The notes below the pieces were generated by a model. It searched no databases and was not told the origin of the DNA. It saw nothing but the letters and a program-made list of their open reading frames with translations. The position numbers were made by a program, and so were the translations under genes. 64,000 nucleotides of DNA, taken from contig CM075853.1 of the NCBI GenBank assembly GCA_037975125.1, positions 50,164,458 to 50,228,457 on the forward strand, written 5' to 3'. Within the stretch, counting starts at the first letter, position 1, and every line of letters begins with the position of its first letter. The stretch comes from Latrodectus hesperus (Eukaryota; Arthropoda; Arachnida; Araneae; Theridiidae). Positions 1-10,599 of this stretch are shown here, in pieces.

Positions 1-377
1 CGTGATAAAATTTTAGGAAAATTATAATTAGTTTATTAAACTTGGGAAGAATGATAGGATTTTTCTTATCTTTAACAAAATTTGAATTATTTAATCTACC
101 TCCGAACTCTAAAAATATTTTCTTCATCAATATATGAATTGAAAGATTTTGATTTACTATTACCTGAAATGGGTTCATCTTTGACAATTTTACTTATTTC
201 TTCAAAAAATGTTTCATGTTGTATGGCTCTTACCATAAACTTTTCTGCTCTCTCAACTTCTGAAGATTCTAATATACTTGATTTTTTCTCCGATGACGAT
301 TTTAGATTGTGTAGAAATCTGAAACAAAAACTTAATACATGGATTAATTTTGTGTAATTGTTAGAAATTTTCAACAA
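1..377 (-). pseudogene. BEL/Pao integrase N-terminal region (partial)
   Basis: An open stretch of about 93 codons (377 down to 96) matches the segment just before the zinc-binding part of BEL/Pao integrases. It has the pattern EVERAEKFMVRAIQHE followed by a DEENIFRVRR end, where family members usually read a GILRVGGRL-like motif. The frame ends there, close to where the HHCC zinc-binding motif would start, and the rest lies left of the window. The second glycine-rich motif is already changed (VRR for VGG), a sign of decay. The family call is firm; the exact borders are not. Confidence 0.7.
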
Positions 378-429
378 ATCGGATATAAATGAATTGTGAG
401 ATGTTAAATTTAAAAAATTATATAGAGTT

Positions 430-2150
430 CTTATTAGATAAATTGTCAGTTTTTCTTAGTTCGTTTCCAAATTCTTCATTCAATGGAGCAATGGATTCAT
501 TTAGAAAATCATCTTGTAACAGAAATGTTGGCCCATGAAACCAAGAATCATGGATCAAAGAACTAGCATTTTCTCCTCGAGTGACCAGATCTGCCAGATT
601 GTTCTTTCCACGGCAGTGATACTATGCGTTGACATCAGTCAGGGCTTGAATCTGTCATTCTATTGGGAATAAATGGTTTCCACTTTCTTGGTGAGCCTTT
701 GATCCAGTGTATCAAAATTTGCGAGTCGGTCCAGTGCTAAACTTTGGTTGTAGCCTTTTCTTGAATGATCCATTTTATTTTGTCCACTAAACGTGATGTG
801 GACTTTTTGAAACAACAAGGCTTACTTCTACCCCATTATGTTTATAAACTTTAAGGTAAATTGCAGAACCCTAAGCCTTGTTGCTAGCGTCGGAAAAGCG
901 GTATATTTCTACGTGTTTATTGAAGATATTGTCCAGAATAAATCTTGGAACTTTCAATTTTGAAAGTTAAGGAAGTTCCGTGCACCAATTAGTCCACTGT
1001 TCTTCTAAATATGTTGGAAACTTTTCATCCCAGGATACATTTCCCCGCCATAGCTCTTGCAAGAAACACTTTTATGGTAATTGGAGTTATGAATCTTGTA
1101 GGATCGAATATCTTCCCAGAAGCTTATGAAATAAATTGTTTCGTATACTTCTTAGTTTTAAAGAATTCTATTAGATTTCTCACTTCCACTGTCTGTTCTT
1201 CTTCAGTATTCCAAGCAATACCTAATATCTTCACTGAATTGGCATCCAATTCCACAGAAGAAGCTGGTGGATGAGTATCAAAGTTTTCTTTCTTCCATCT
1301 GTTCATTAAGCTTGACTAGTTGGAGTTCAATTTTCTTAACTTCATACCTGCTTCTTGCGTTATTTCCTTAGCGTCAGAAGAAATTTGGAAGGCTTCTTCA
1401 ACATCATTTGCTCCTGTACACAAATCATCAACGTAGAAACAAGTGTTTAATAAGTGAACTGCGGTGGGACATTCATCACAAAATCTTTCGATGTGATGCT
1501 TTATTGTGGCGGCTAATAGGAAAGGACTCGAACTAATTCCAAAGAGAACACGATTGAATCTGAAAATTTCAATTTCGTTGTCATCCTTTTGGAGGTCTTA
1601 ACAATTTTTCCAAAGGAATCTCGTTGCCTCTCTATCGTCCCTTGACAAGGATATTTGCAAAAACGCCTTTTCGTTATCGGCTGTTAATGCTACTTTATTG
1701 AAGCGAAATTTGATTTAAAAGGTCCATTAAATTTGGATCAAGATTTGAGCCGGGTAACAAACAATCATTTAAAATTATCTGATCATGATCATAAGAGCTC
1801 GTCAAACACAATGCGTACTTTGGTAGTGAGTTTATCATTTTTGCAAACAGGTTGATGAGGAAAATAAAATATGTGATTACCTGAAGAGTAGAACCTTTTT
1901 AATAATCTTTTCTATCGGGTAGAACCTTTTCTATAACACCTGTTTTCAAATAATCTTCCTATTATTTCATTATACTCTTCATGAAAAGTGGGGTTTTTAT
2001 TAAGTCACTTTTAAAAGAGTGTTTAAAAAATCTATTTTCTGCAACTGCATAGTTATCACTTACATTAAATGAATTAGAAATCCATGGTAAACACACTTCG
2101 TAGCGATTATCCTCATAAGTTATTGTTTCATTAAATTTTTGCTAAACATC
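430..2150 (-). pseudogene. BEL/Pao reverse transcriptase and RNase H, broken
   Basis: On the minus strand the RT catalytic box YVDD is encoded at 1,424-1,435. It is preceded by FNRVLFGISSSPFLLAATIK (about 1,500-1,560) and followed by KILGIAWNTEEE (about 1,215). The RNase H region holds FSDASNKA (about 870-898), then HCRGKNNLADLVTRG (about 570-615), the usual BEL/Pao RNase H end. The pieces lie in different frames with many stops, so no functional enzyme is made. A short local duplication of 'gtagaacctttt' at about 1,881-1,930 disturbs the N-terminal part of the RT. This polymerase copied the element's RNA into DNA in cytoplasmic particles. Confidence 0.8.
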
Positions 2151-2590
2151 ATCATAAGAATCTATCTTTGGATCCTCTCTTATACCTAAGGATTCTTGAT
2201 CCCAAAATCTTTCTAAATCTCCTTTCAAAGAACCATGATCATCTATTGTCAAACAGCACTGCAACTTATTTGGAATTTGTTTCGTTTATTGAACCAGCTA
2301 CTATCCAACCGAATACTCTCTGTTTCGTGTAAAATACTTTCATTTTTTAATTTAATATCATTTGATTTTATCAAGTGATAAAAAAGTTCGCCTCCAATTA
2401 AGCAGTCTATTTTTCCTAGCTCATTACATTCAGGATCCGCATAATTTAATTTCTTGGGTAAATCTGATTTTGATACATCTATTTGTTTCTAAGGAGTGAG
2501 ATCTGTAAATTTTGACACTATTAGAAATTCAATGTCTGTTTCAAAATCCTTATTAGGATTAGAAATCGTTGCAGATATCATTCTTTTAAC

Positions 2591-2806
2591 TTAAAGTAGA
2601 TCCATTAATCCCTGCAATGGGTGCGCGCGCGCGTTAACGTATTTTTTCTTTATTCCTATCAAGTCGGCAACTTCATTCGTACAAAAAGACGATTGCGAGC
2701 AAGAGTCCAGTAAGGAGCGAAAAGAAAATAAAGTTCCGTTTTTTCCCCTCGTTTGTATTTTAGTTGTTGAGAGTATAACATACTTGGGTGCAAGAGGAGA
2801 AGACAA
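2591..2806 (-). pseudogene. BEL/Pao aspartic protease (retropepsin) fragment
   Basis: About 71 codons give the pattern ILSTTKIQTRGKNG, then FRSLLDSCSQSSF, a typical BEL/Pao retropepsin core. The active-site triplet, normally Asp-Ser/Thr-Gly, is Asp-Ser-Cys here (2,699-2,707 on the minus strand). A run of alternating GC (gcgcgcgcgc near 2,620) follows where the flap region should continue, and the frame soon ends. The enzyme would have cut the Gag-Pol precursor. Some BEL/Pao proteases may tolerate changes after the Ser, so Cys is not in itself proof of death, but the broken frame is. Confidence 0.7.
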
Positions 2807-2889
2807 CGGTTGGTCATCGTAAGTGAACTTTGAACCTCAGTAGTGTCGCTCTGCTTTGAGGTCAAAGGGTCTTCTATTATGGTTTCGAC

Positions 2890-3965
2890 GTCCCTGCATA
2901 TGAGGATGTGATGTTTCCGTTGTAGATTTTTCTTTTCACATATTTGGCAAGTCTTTAGATTTTTACATTCCGAAAGCTTGTGAGATTAGAAACAGTTAAA
3001 ACAAAGGTATATTTTTTTATTTCGTTATAGCGATCGTTAACAGACATTTCATGAAATTTTTTACATTTATAAATGGAATGAGAATTAATTGAGCATATCG
3101 GACAGTTAGAATTTGATTTTATCAAACTTTTACTTTTAAAATTAGTTTTCAGTTTTAAGCTTTACGTATGAAGGTTGATTTCTTTGTATATTTTCCACAA
3201 TATTTGACTACGCTTTAACATAAATTTAATAAATTCTTCCCAATTTGGAAGCTTGTTTGTGACTTGAGTCATTTCGTAATGTTTCTTGTAATGTTAACGT
3301 GTTTCTTTATCTAGTTTTTGAAAAATAATATTGATTAGCATTAATTCTGATAATTTATTCAATTCTAAATCTAACAATTTCAGCGCTCTTAAGTGTTTTA
3401 AAATATTGTCCGTAAATTTTCTTAATTCTTTTGAGGATTCATGAGTTAATTTCTCAAAAGATAAAATTGAATTTATATGTGAGTCCACTATTAATTTCTT
3501 GTTTTCACACCTTTCCTCTAGAGTTTTTAATAAAGAACTAAAAGTGTCATCTGTTTGAATAGATTTTGTTCAACCTTTTAACAGATGCTTGTAAACTAAT
3601 AAAGTTTCTACGTTTCATTTAAATCATTATTATTAACAATCAAAGAATAAAAAAATTGACTTTTAAAAACATTTCCATCTCTATAATTACCAAAAAAATA
3701 TGGGTAATGGCATTTCCGGAAGTTTAACTAAAGATGCATTTTGATGTTCATTTTGTTTCTTATTTGATTCATTTGTATTTTTCAATTGAGAAATAAGGAA
3801 TTTCAGCCTTACGTCAATTTTATCCAGGCTTTCTTGTTGTTTTACACCTCTACGTTGTTCAAATGTTCTTCAGTATTTACTTCTTCAGGTAATGCACAGT
3901 ATTAATTTCTCATTCCATCAATAGTCTTATTTATAACTTTAACATTATCCAGCATTTGTAAAAGT
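2890..3965 (-). pseudogene. BEL/Pao gag with zinc knuckle, broken
   Basis: Minus-strand pieces in shifting frames match BEL/Pao gag. Near 3,660-3,760 is PYFFGNYRDGNVFKSQF, which fits the conserved 'FxGxxxxWxxF' part of gag. At 3,294-3,488 a 64-codon stretch has SSKELRKFTDNILKHLRALK and INIIFQKLDKETR, the conserved middle region. At about 2,895-2,985 is HKLSECKNLKTCQICEKK, a Cys-rich finger that bound the element RNA. The N-terminal part (3,780-3,965) shows ELLQMLDNV and an in-frame stop. Gag formed the particle shell. The end near 3,965 touches the Tc1 relic. Confidence 0.7.
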
Positions 3966-3984
3966 TCTATGTGACTTTCAGTTG

Positions 3985-4862
3985 TTTCCTGATAGGGATT
4001 CCGTCTGAAGATCTATCTGGCCTTTGCATTCACTCCACACAAACCATGGTCCTTAAATTATTCCTCAACATCTACAACTCGATGAGGTCGTGCATTATCA
4101 CCTATCACAATGAAATTATTGCCCATTTCATCGACGTATGGGCGGACATATGGATCCAAGATCTCATTTTGATATTTCACACCAGTCACAGTGTCTTCCT
4201 GGAACACACGCAGGTCAATATGACCAACGAGTGAGGTTCCTTCCGAAACCATTATTCCACCACAGTGGTAAAAGTGTCTTTCCACAGTATTTAATTGATG
4301 GTATCTGTTACTTTGCTCCCTCCAGATCAGCACACATTCTGAATAACTCTCTCGTGCTAATCTAGACGTGTCTGTAAAAATAAAAAGCCTATCGCTATCT
4401 GGTTCAGGAAACGTGTTCTCTTTTATCAAGTATGAAGAAAACCCACAATGGTCGCCTTGCATAAATACCTGAATGGTGAAGACGCCTTTATGCGGATACT
4501 CTTTTTCCTGATGCTACAAAAATGATCTGCAACAAATTGTGGCACAGAAGTGCTTCTTCATCTTCTGGCCGAAAGAGCTATAAAATCTTCTGCCGGTGCT
4601 GCAGTTCTTGGTCTGCCTGATACATGTCATCTAGACACAAAATTTTGGTTTGATATTGATTCCAGAGACGGTGAACCTTACTGAAAGACATATTAAGAAA
4701 CCTAACAGCATCAGCCTGGGACATCCCCATTTCCAATCATCGGACCGCCAGCCTGCCTCCTTAAGAATCGAGAAAACAACTTCCGTCACATACTGCGAGG
4801 CAACGCTGACAAATGTCACCGAATTTGCTGATACGAGTTGAAAATCAACAAAAAGTTTGCGC
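3985..4862 (-). mobile_element. Tc1-type DNA transposon relic
   Basis: The minus strand carries most of a Tc1-family transposase from the DNA-binding domain to the last catalytic block, in at least three frames. The helix-turn-helix part shows MEMGMSQADAVRFLNMS and VHRLWNQYQT (about 4,660-4,735). The middle reads GIYARRPLW near 4,450. The catalytic core is listed separately. The third block survives as RSSDGIPIRK near 4,000-4,030, where the family reads RSPDLNPIE, so the catalytic Asp/Glu residue is lost. No paired terminal repeats were found, so ends are approximate. The relic directly joins BEL/Pao gag on its left. Confidence 0.75.
4058..4462 (-). pseudogene. Tc1-type transposase catalytic core
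   Basis: This is the longest intact frame of the relic, 134 codons. It shows RLFIFTDTSRLARES, containing the first catalytic Asp in the place of the usual FTDESRF, then IWREQSNRYHQLN. Next come HCGGIMVSEGTSLVGHIDLRV and DPYVRPYVDEMGNNF. The second catalytic block is IVIGDNARPHR, where the family has MDDNARPH. The frame stops at VVDVEE before the third block. The transposase cut and joined the transposon ends at TA sites in the nucleus. Family is certain; activity is excluded by stops and the lost C-terminus. Confidence 0.85.
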
Positions 4863-6919
4863 ATAATTATAAAAACCTGATGTTTGCATTATTTTACCTC
4901 CCTTATAAATACCAGTTCCTTTCTTTTAAAAAAAAGTGGTATCAAGCGTTTTTACTTAAATTTATATATGTAAGTTAGTTTTTATCATTTATATAAACTA
5001 TAAATTTTATTAGTGTCTTTTTTTATGGTAAGCTTCAAAAAACAATATTCCTCGACTTTTGGAGGCCAGTGAAATAGTAGAATACAATGATATTACGAAT
5101 GATTTTTTCCAACTGGCATCATTTTTTATACAAAAATGAGAAACAGAAGGAAAAACAAAATAATTGGATATACAATCTTCTCTTTTGGTCTGGGAAAATA
5201 TATTCTTTTCTTTCTTTTTTATTCCATTGTTCTTAATATTATTTCAAATAAAAACTAATATTTTGTGAATACTATCTTAAGGATTCGGTTTGAACTCAGA
5301 TTTGATTAAAAAAATTAATGAGGCATTGGTTCTACATCTAATATTAATGAAGCAACAGGGCACCTTTATATGGTTCAGTTGGAAAAGTGGAGCGGTGCAC
5401 CTTATATTGCCAGCCTAGCTGGCACACGACAACAACAACAATAGGGCATTTTTTGGATTGAAATTGACCTTTTTTCCATATAATCTGAAATATTAGAACA
5501 GTTTTTTTTTTCTTTTAGAATTTGTTATTTTTAGTCTGTGCGTGCGTGATTTTTATCCTTATATATCCTCTAATTTATTCTTAAAATATCTAAAGTTTTC
5601 ATATTACATGTTTTTCTGAAAAACTTTTCTTTTTATTCATTTTGGATAAAATTAGTTTATTAAAGTTTGCACTTTTTTCAAAATTATAATTATTCTCTTA
5701 TATGTTTTCTTAAGTATGATTAGAAAATGTGAGAAAACTTTTCATAAAATCTAAAATTTTGAAACAGATAATTAGTTTTATTATTTTTAAAACTTCCAAG
5801 ATCCTGTAAAAAAAGTCCTTGTATTAATAATAATCGAAATTAGATAGGACAAGCAGGCTACTAAGCACAGAATATGAATATACAAAGGAATAAATTAAAT
5901 TTTAACAAAAGTATTTATAACAAAGGAATATGGATTGCTAAGACAAGTATAAAGAAAAATTTTCTCTTTTTAGAATATTTTTAAAACTGTAATAGGTAAT
6001 AATACATAACAAGGAAAACTAATTCAAGAATTTTTTCAATTACAAATATTCTATTGTGAGAAACGCAAATGTCTAATCTTCGTGTCGAAACAAATGATAA
6101 CTCCATACTTCCATAAATGGGTTGTTGAAAAATTGGGCCATATTGGGAGCTCTGTGGGAAGAAACCATACAATCAAAATTGTTCTTCCTATAAAATCAAA
6201 TGGAAATGGTTAGAAATTATAACCTTTACAAAGTTGGAAACATGCAAATTTTGTTCGTGATACAAAAAACTACATGTTTTAAATCTAGTTTAAAGCGACC
6301 AACCAAATTCCTTTTCTAAACAGAACTTCTTTATTTTGCTGCAATCCGTTACAACCCCAGGACAAGTTATTCACAAGTTTATCAAAAATGTTATCTTAAA
6401 AGATTGATACAAATCAAATAATAAAGATTGCTTCACCAGCCCATACTTAGTTAATCTTGAGGTTGTGTGTATGTTACATATATATAGTTAAATCTTGACA
6501 TATTTACTAACATAAGAAAATAAGAAAAGAAAAACAGACATCATAGATGTCGCGAACGAGTATTATTCTGCTCGTTCAGATTGTTGGCGCGTTAACATTC
6601 TAAATGTTGCCACTGCTGGCTTACAAACTTTAAGTATTGAGTAGTGCTGCCACAAACATTTTTTTTTGTTTTTCAAAAAAGATCAAAAATTTTCCCAATA
6701 TTTGGAAAATTGTAATTTGTTCTAAATATTTTAAGAATATTTGGAGCAAATGACAATTTTTAGAATACATTTCAACCACGAACGAGAAAGCACAGTCTTG
6801 TACTGTAAGCAATAAAAAGTAAGACGATTGAAATTTCTTTAGAAAGTTAAGATTTAGCAATAAAATACAAATTTATTTCCACTGTGATTGACATTGAATT
6901 TATTTTAATTATTTTGACA
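4863..6919. other. AT-rich non-coding stretch
   Basis: No convincing gene is seen. Short open frames around 5,981-6,172 and 6,630-6,860 look like chance frames of AT-rich DNA. The only structured piece is the small retroelement-like fragment at 5,357-5,441, listed separately. Confidence 0.5.
5357..5441 (-). repeat. Short retroelement-like fragment with a (GTT)n run
   Basis: A GC-richer island on AT-rich ground. On the minus strand it begins with GTTGTTGTTGTTG, then the self-complementary core TGCCAGCTAGGCTGGCA, then a GC-rich stretch. 'cagggcacc' on the left and 'tagggcatt' on the right are weakly alike and could be a decayed target-site duplication. A similar GTTGTT...CGTGTTC start occurs at about 11,219 inside the 11.1-11.6 kb transposon. 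The family is not recognised. Confidence 0.35.
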
Positions 6920-6964
6920 ATGAACGAGAGAAGGCCTGATATAAAGCAATACTTTAAATTTCTG
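6920..6964 (+). other. Possible first coding exon (15 codons) ending at a splice donor
   Basis: An ATG in good context is followed by MNERRPDIKQYFKFL and then directly by the donor-like sequence GTAAGT at 6,965-6,970. Without splicing the frame stops three codons later. A short basic start of the 'RPDIxxYFK' type is common at the N-terminus of zinc-finger transposase-derived genes such as hAT or ZMYM/TTF types, so this may be the first exon of such a gene or of a transposon. No downstream exon was found before the P-type element at 7,174. This is a suggestion only. Confidence 0.25.
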
Positions 6965-7059
6965 GTAAGTGAATAAAATTACCTATCTGCAGTTGATTAC
7001 GGTTGCAATGGTGGTTTTGGCATTGCCATCTGCATAAATTAGCGTTGAATGGGCGTTTT

Positions 7060-7164
7060 CAGGTGTGCAATTTAGGCTAGGAGCAAATGCGCCGATTATT
7101 ACACACGCGTGATGTGTCGTGAGGGATGATCTAACTGTTGCGCGTAAAACACTTCCGACAGAAT
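7060..7164 (-). repeat. Inverted copy of the end of the 10.3/13.9/14.5 kb repeat family
   Basis: Read on the minus strand, this interval ends with GGCGCATTTGCTCCTAGCC, which aligns with GCGCTTGTTTGCTCCCAGCC at about 14,502-14,522 and with the same place near 13,940. Upstream of that both share a GTCGGA...CATC pattern. It therefore looks like the opposite inverted end of the repeat into which the P-type element jumped. Similarity is moderate, with indels, so the call is tentative. Confidence 0.45.
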
Positions 7165-7201
7165 GATGTCATTCAGGGCTAGGGAAAATAAGGGCTGGCT
7201 C
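7165..7201 (+). repeat. Left direct flank (7,165-7,173) and terminal inverted repeat (7,174-7,201) of P-type element
   Basis: GATGTCATT stands directly before CAGGGCTAGGGAAA...AAGGGCTGGCTC (28 bp). The same 28-29 bp occurs inverted at 10,229-10,257, differing by a small indel and one or two bases, and is followed by the same GATGTCATT. Seen directly in the sequence. P elements normally make 8-bp duplications; the perfect match here is 9 bp, which may be 8 plus a chance base. Confidence 0.88.
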
Positions 7202-10200
7202 ATCGCTTTGATGTATCGCATGCCGCCTTGTCACTGGAGAGGGAAGACCGTAACGTCACTGGGTATCCACTGGCTGGCATTCTCTATGCTAGCTTGTGTC
7301 TGATCGCAGCTTTCTCATTAATTTTGGCTAGTTTAATGTTAATGTTTTCATTTTAAGCAAGAGTATTTTTTAAAGAGGAAAATATGACATCGTGTGCTGT
7401 TGCTACGTGTTCAAATATGTATCGAAATACAAAAGGAAAACACATAATATTCCATCGATTTCCAAAAGAAAATCAAATGCTTTCAAAGGAATGGGTTCAA
7501 AGATGTCGAAGAAGTGACAAAATCAACATCAAGAATGCTAGAGTGTGCAGTGATCATTTTGATTTGAATGAATATATGGACGACATGCAAAATAGACTAC
7601 TTGGTTTGCCATAGAGAAAAATATTAAAACCGACGGCTCTGCCTAATCTTAAGTTACCGGCTTTAAACATAATTCAAAATACTCCAAGAGAACAGAGACA
7701 AACGAAAAGAAGAAGATTAGTAGAAGCTATTGAAAGAATTTAATGCATGAGTCCACATAAATTATGTGATGCAGAAAATCAGTGTGATGGTGATATTAAG
7801 TGCCTTAAATGCAATGAATATTTAAAAAATATAGAAGAATTGAAAAAAAGAATGCGCAGAAAATACAGTGAAATTACTTAAAAATGAGCAAAAAATAAAT
7901 CAAACTTCTACAACAAGAATAATTAAACGATTGAAATCAAATAAAAAATTGCTTTTAAATGAAATACAAAAATTAAAAACGAAAATAAAATTACTTCAAA
8001 AGGAGAACATTAAACTTGGGAAGATAGGGATAAATAATTTATTCCCTTATAAGCGTGAAGATGAAGAAAATAAATTAAGAACTAAATGGTCATCTGACAC
8101 TATTTCAAAATGTATTTTGATTCGGTCATTATCTTCAAAATCTTACGATTTTTGGCGAAATACAATGGGATTAAATATGATATATGCAAGTACTTTGAAA
8201 AGATGGTGCTCCAAATTTAGTTGCATGCCTGGAATTCTCAAAGATGTAATGTTATTGATGAAAAAAATTGCGAAACTTTGAGTGATATAGAAAAGATTTG
8301 TTCTTTGAGTTTTGACGAAATGCACATAGATTCGAAATTGTGTTACGACTCTTCATTGGATGAAATATTAGGCCCATTTTGTAAAGTTCAAGTTATTTTA
8401 TTGAGAGGATTAATTTTCCCATGGAAACAGCCAATATTTTTTGATTTCGACTGTAAAATGAATAAAAAACTTTTATTTTCTGTAATAGAAGAAGTCGAAT
8501 TCACTGGTGTTCCAGTTCGAGCAATAATTTCAGATCTTGGCGGGTGTCATACCTTATGGAAAGAACTCGAAATAACTATAGACAAATCGTTTTTTCTTCC
8601 TCCTTCAAAAGATTCAAGGAAAATATGGGTTTTCGCTGATATGCCTCATAATATCAAGTTATTGAGGAACCATTTTTTAGATAGTGGTTTAGTTTTGCGT
8701 GACGGTACAATTATAAATTCTAGAATATTATATGAGATATTGAATAAAGATGTCGGGGAAATAAAAATTTGTCATAAACTGAAGCCCAAATTTCTAACTG
8801 TTAAAGGAAATGAAAGACAAAAGGTTACACCTGCAAAGACTTTATTTTCGGAAACTACTGCTAAAGCTGTAATACATTTCACTGGAAATACTAAAGCGGC
8901 TGCATTTTTTTCATTAATCGATAATTTATTTGATATTATGAACAGCTCCGTACCAATACCTCCCAGTAACAAGCCTTTAAAAGCTTCTTTTGGAGTGCAA
9001 AAATACTTTGATACTCAAAAAGAAACTTTAAACGCAATCAAGGAGGAAGTTTTCAATTTACGTGTATTTGGGAAAAAAATCGGTTTTGCCTTTTCAGAAA
9101 GGGATAATTGTTTCAATTCATTCTCTTTATGGATTATATGAAGACTTAAAATCTATAAATGTATCTTATATTTTAACAAGTAGATTTACTCAAGATGCGC
9201 TCGAAAGCCTCTTCAGCCAAATTAGAGGTCTCGGGAGATTCAATGACCATCCTTCTCCATCTGAAGTAAATATTCGCTTAAAAAAATATTGCTCGCTAAT
9301 AAATTACCTAATTTGTCACCGAAAGTAAACTCTTTAGAAAATGGACCAGACGTTTATTTAACAAGTGAAATGTTAGACTCTGCATTTAATGTAAAAGAAC
9401 GTCAAGAAATTATCAATTCTTTTGATTCCCAAGATGATGAATTAAATCGTGAATTCTTAATTAATCCCTTACCTTTATCTTGGGAAAATGAACTTGCCTC
9501 TTCCAATCAAAATTGTGATATATCTCCATTTGAAAAAGAAGCTATGGTTTATGTGGCAGGTTATATTGCTAATAAAATTAAAGATAATTCACTTGGAACA
9601 ATATCAAGAAATTCAGTCGATATGCCCAATCATTCCGAATGGATTAATTTAATTTCTGCTGGGAGACTTACTGTTCCAACAAAAGCATGGATGGAAACTA
9701 TGAAACAAATGGACATAATGTTTCGGAAATTTCATGGCGACACATTTTCTAAAGGGAAAAATGTCATAGCAACATTAATAAATGAAACAGAGTCTTCTTT
9801 TCCTACTGTAAATCGAAAGGCAATTAAACTTTTTTGTCGCTTGAGAACATTTATACGAATTAGGTATTTAAATATAAATGCAGCGATAGTATCTCATAAT
9901 AAAGCTCAACAGAAAAACAAGAAATGGGTCAATAGTCAAAAAATCAAGATAAGCTGAAGCTAATAGGTAAATGTATTTTTATATTGGTTATACAATTTTA
10001 AGTTAATTTCAATATTAATAAAAATTTTTTTGGGTTTATTAAATAATAATTGCAAATTTACTAAATATTTGAGAGGCATTTGTAGTTTTTTTCACTCTGA
10101 TTAAAAACAAAATGAACTTAAAAATAAAAAGTAAGTATTTTGCTTAGAAATTCCAGGCAGCTTATTCTCCTTGGATGCCTGACTACGTCATCAACGGCTA

Positions 10201-10257
10201 TTTCCGGTGACAGTTTTGGGGAGCATTTGAGCCAGCCCTTCTCTTTCCCTAGCCCTG
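7174..10257 (+). mobile_element. P-element-like DNA transposon, about 3.1 kb, inactive
   Basis: The element has matching ends (CAGGGCTAGGG... inverted at both termini), a 9-bp direct flank GATGTCATT on each side, and one transposase gene between them that starts with a THAP finger. Inside the short terminal repeats a looser inverted similarity continues (TGTCAC-GGA and ACGTCA-like blocks), as subterminal binding regions often do. It lies within an older repeat whose other copies are at 13.3-14.5 kb. The transposase carries two in-frame stops and about four frameshifts, so this copy cannot move alone, though its ends look intact enough to be acted on by a related enzyme. Confidence 0.88.
7384..9957 (+). 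pseudogene. P-element-type THAP transposase, broken by stops and frameshifts
   Basis: This THAP-type transposase would bind the element ends and cut DNA with GTP as cofactor. The 5' part (7,384-7,614) is a THAP zinc finger: CAVATC, FHRFPKE, WVQRC and NARVCSDHF supply the C2CH ligands. A Lys-rich, probably coiled-coil stretch follows (about 7,868-8,030). The RNase H-like core shows SFDEMHID (8,308-8,331), IISDLGGCHTLWKEL (about 8,524-8,568), FADMPHNIKLLRNHFLD (about 8,632-8,682) and TSRFTQDALESLFSQIRG (about 9,172-9,228). The C-terminal part has YVAGYIANKIK. Lesions: stops at 7,612 and 7,741; frame changes near 7,865, 8,265, 9,100 and 9,285, several at A-runs. The family call is firm. Confidence 0.9.
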
Positions 10258-10266
10258 GATGTCATT
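10229..10266 (+). repeat. Right terminal inverted repeat (10,229-10,257) and direct flank (10,258-10,266) of P-type element
   Basis: GAGCCAGCCCTT...CCCTAGCCCTG is the inverse of the left end, and GATGTCATT follows at once, as on the left side. The insert between the two flanks is 3,084 bp. Confidence 0.88.
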
Positions 10267-10596
10267 TACGTCGTAGTCACATCAGAAAATGGGTGGAGCG
10301 CAGGACGATTTTGGATTTCAAGCGGGTTTGAAATATCTGCCAACATTGCGCGCGCTTGTTTTAATTGGAGTTTTCAACCCAGTGCCTTATTCCTCGTGCT
10401 AGAAATTTGAAATGGAAATAAATAAAAAATTTTCAACTGTAGAGGAGGAATTTATTATAAATCTTTAATTTAAATCTTAAATCTTTTAATATAAAGACAT
10501 AATTAAAATTTTTTTAAACATAGTTATTTGTAATCTAAATTTTTCAGCTCTTCAATTATTCACCATTTCAACAATCGCTTGGTGACTCTAAAACAG
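10267..10596 (+). repeat. Repeat-family unit, part 1 (split by BEL/Pao copy 2)
   Basis: The interval aligns with 13,870-14,155: GAAATTTGAAATGGAAATAA, TTTTCAACTG, ATTATAAATCTTTA, AACATAGTTATTTG, AGCTCTTC and GACTCTAAA occur in the same order in both. The similarity stops at about 10,596, after 'actctaaaacag', and resumes beyond the BEL/Pao insert at about 13,330 with 'cagttcttat'. Hence the retroelement appears to have landed inside this unit. The nature of the repeat is not known. Confidence 0.6.
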
Positions 10597-10599
10597 TTG

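Larger units (their letters stand above)
1..3985 (-). mobile_element. BEL/Pao LTR retrotransposon, degraded copy 1, cut by window edge
   Basis: Read on the minus strand, the order is gag, zinc knuckle, aspartic protease, reverse transcriptase, RNase H, then the start of integrase, which is the BEL/Pao order. Each domain has recognisable motifs but frames are broken throughout by stops and small indels. The integrase runs off the left edge and no LTR is visible. The gag start lies against a Tc1 transposase relic near 3,985, so the 5' end seems to have been lost or interrupted there. This copy is dead. Assignment to BEL/Pao rests on the protease-RT-RNase H-integrase layout and on the YVDD, SDAS and ADLVTRG motifs. 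Confidence 0.85.

Noticed and set aside
82..357. A 91-codon plus-strand gene
   Set aside because: It is the antisense shadow of the BEL/Pao integrase text on the minus strand.
7384..7614. An intact host THAP-domain gene
   Set aside because: The finger is followed by P-type transposase text between matching inverted repeats, so it belongs to the transposon.
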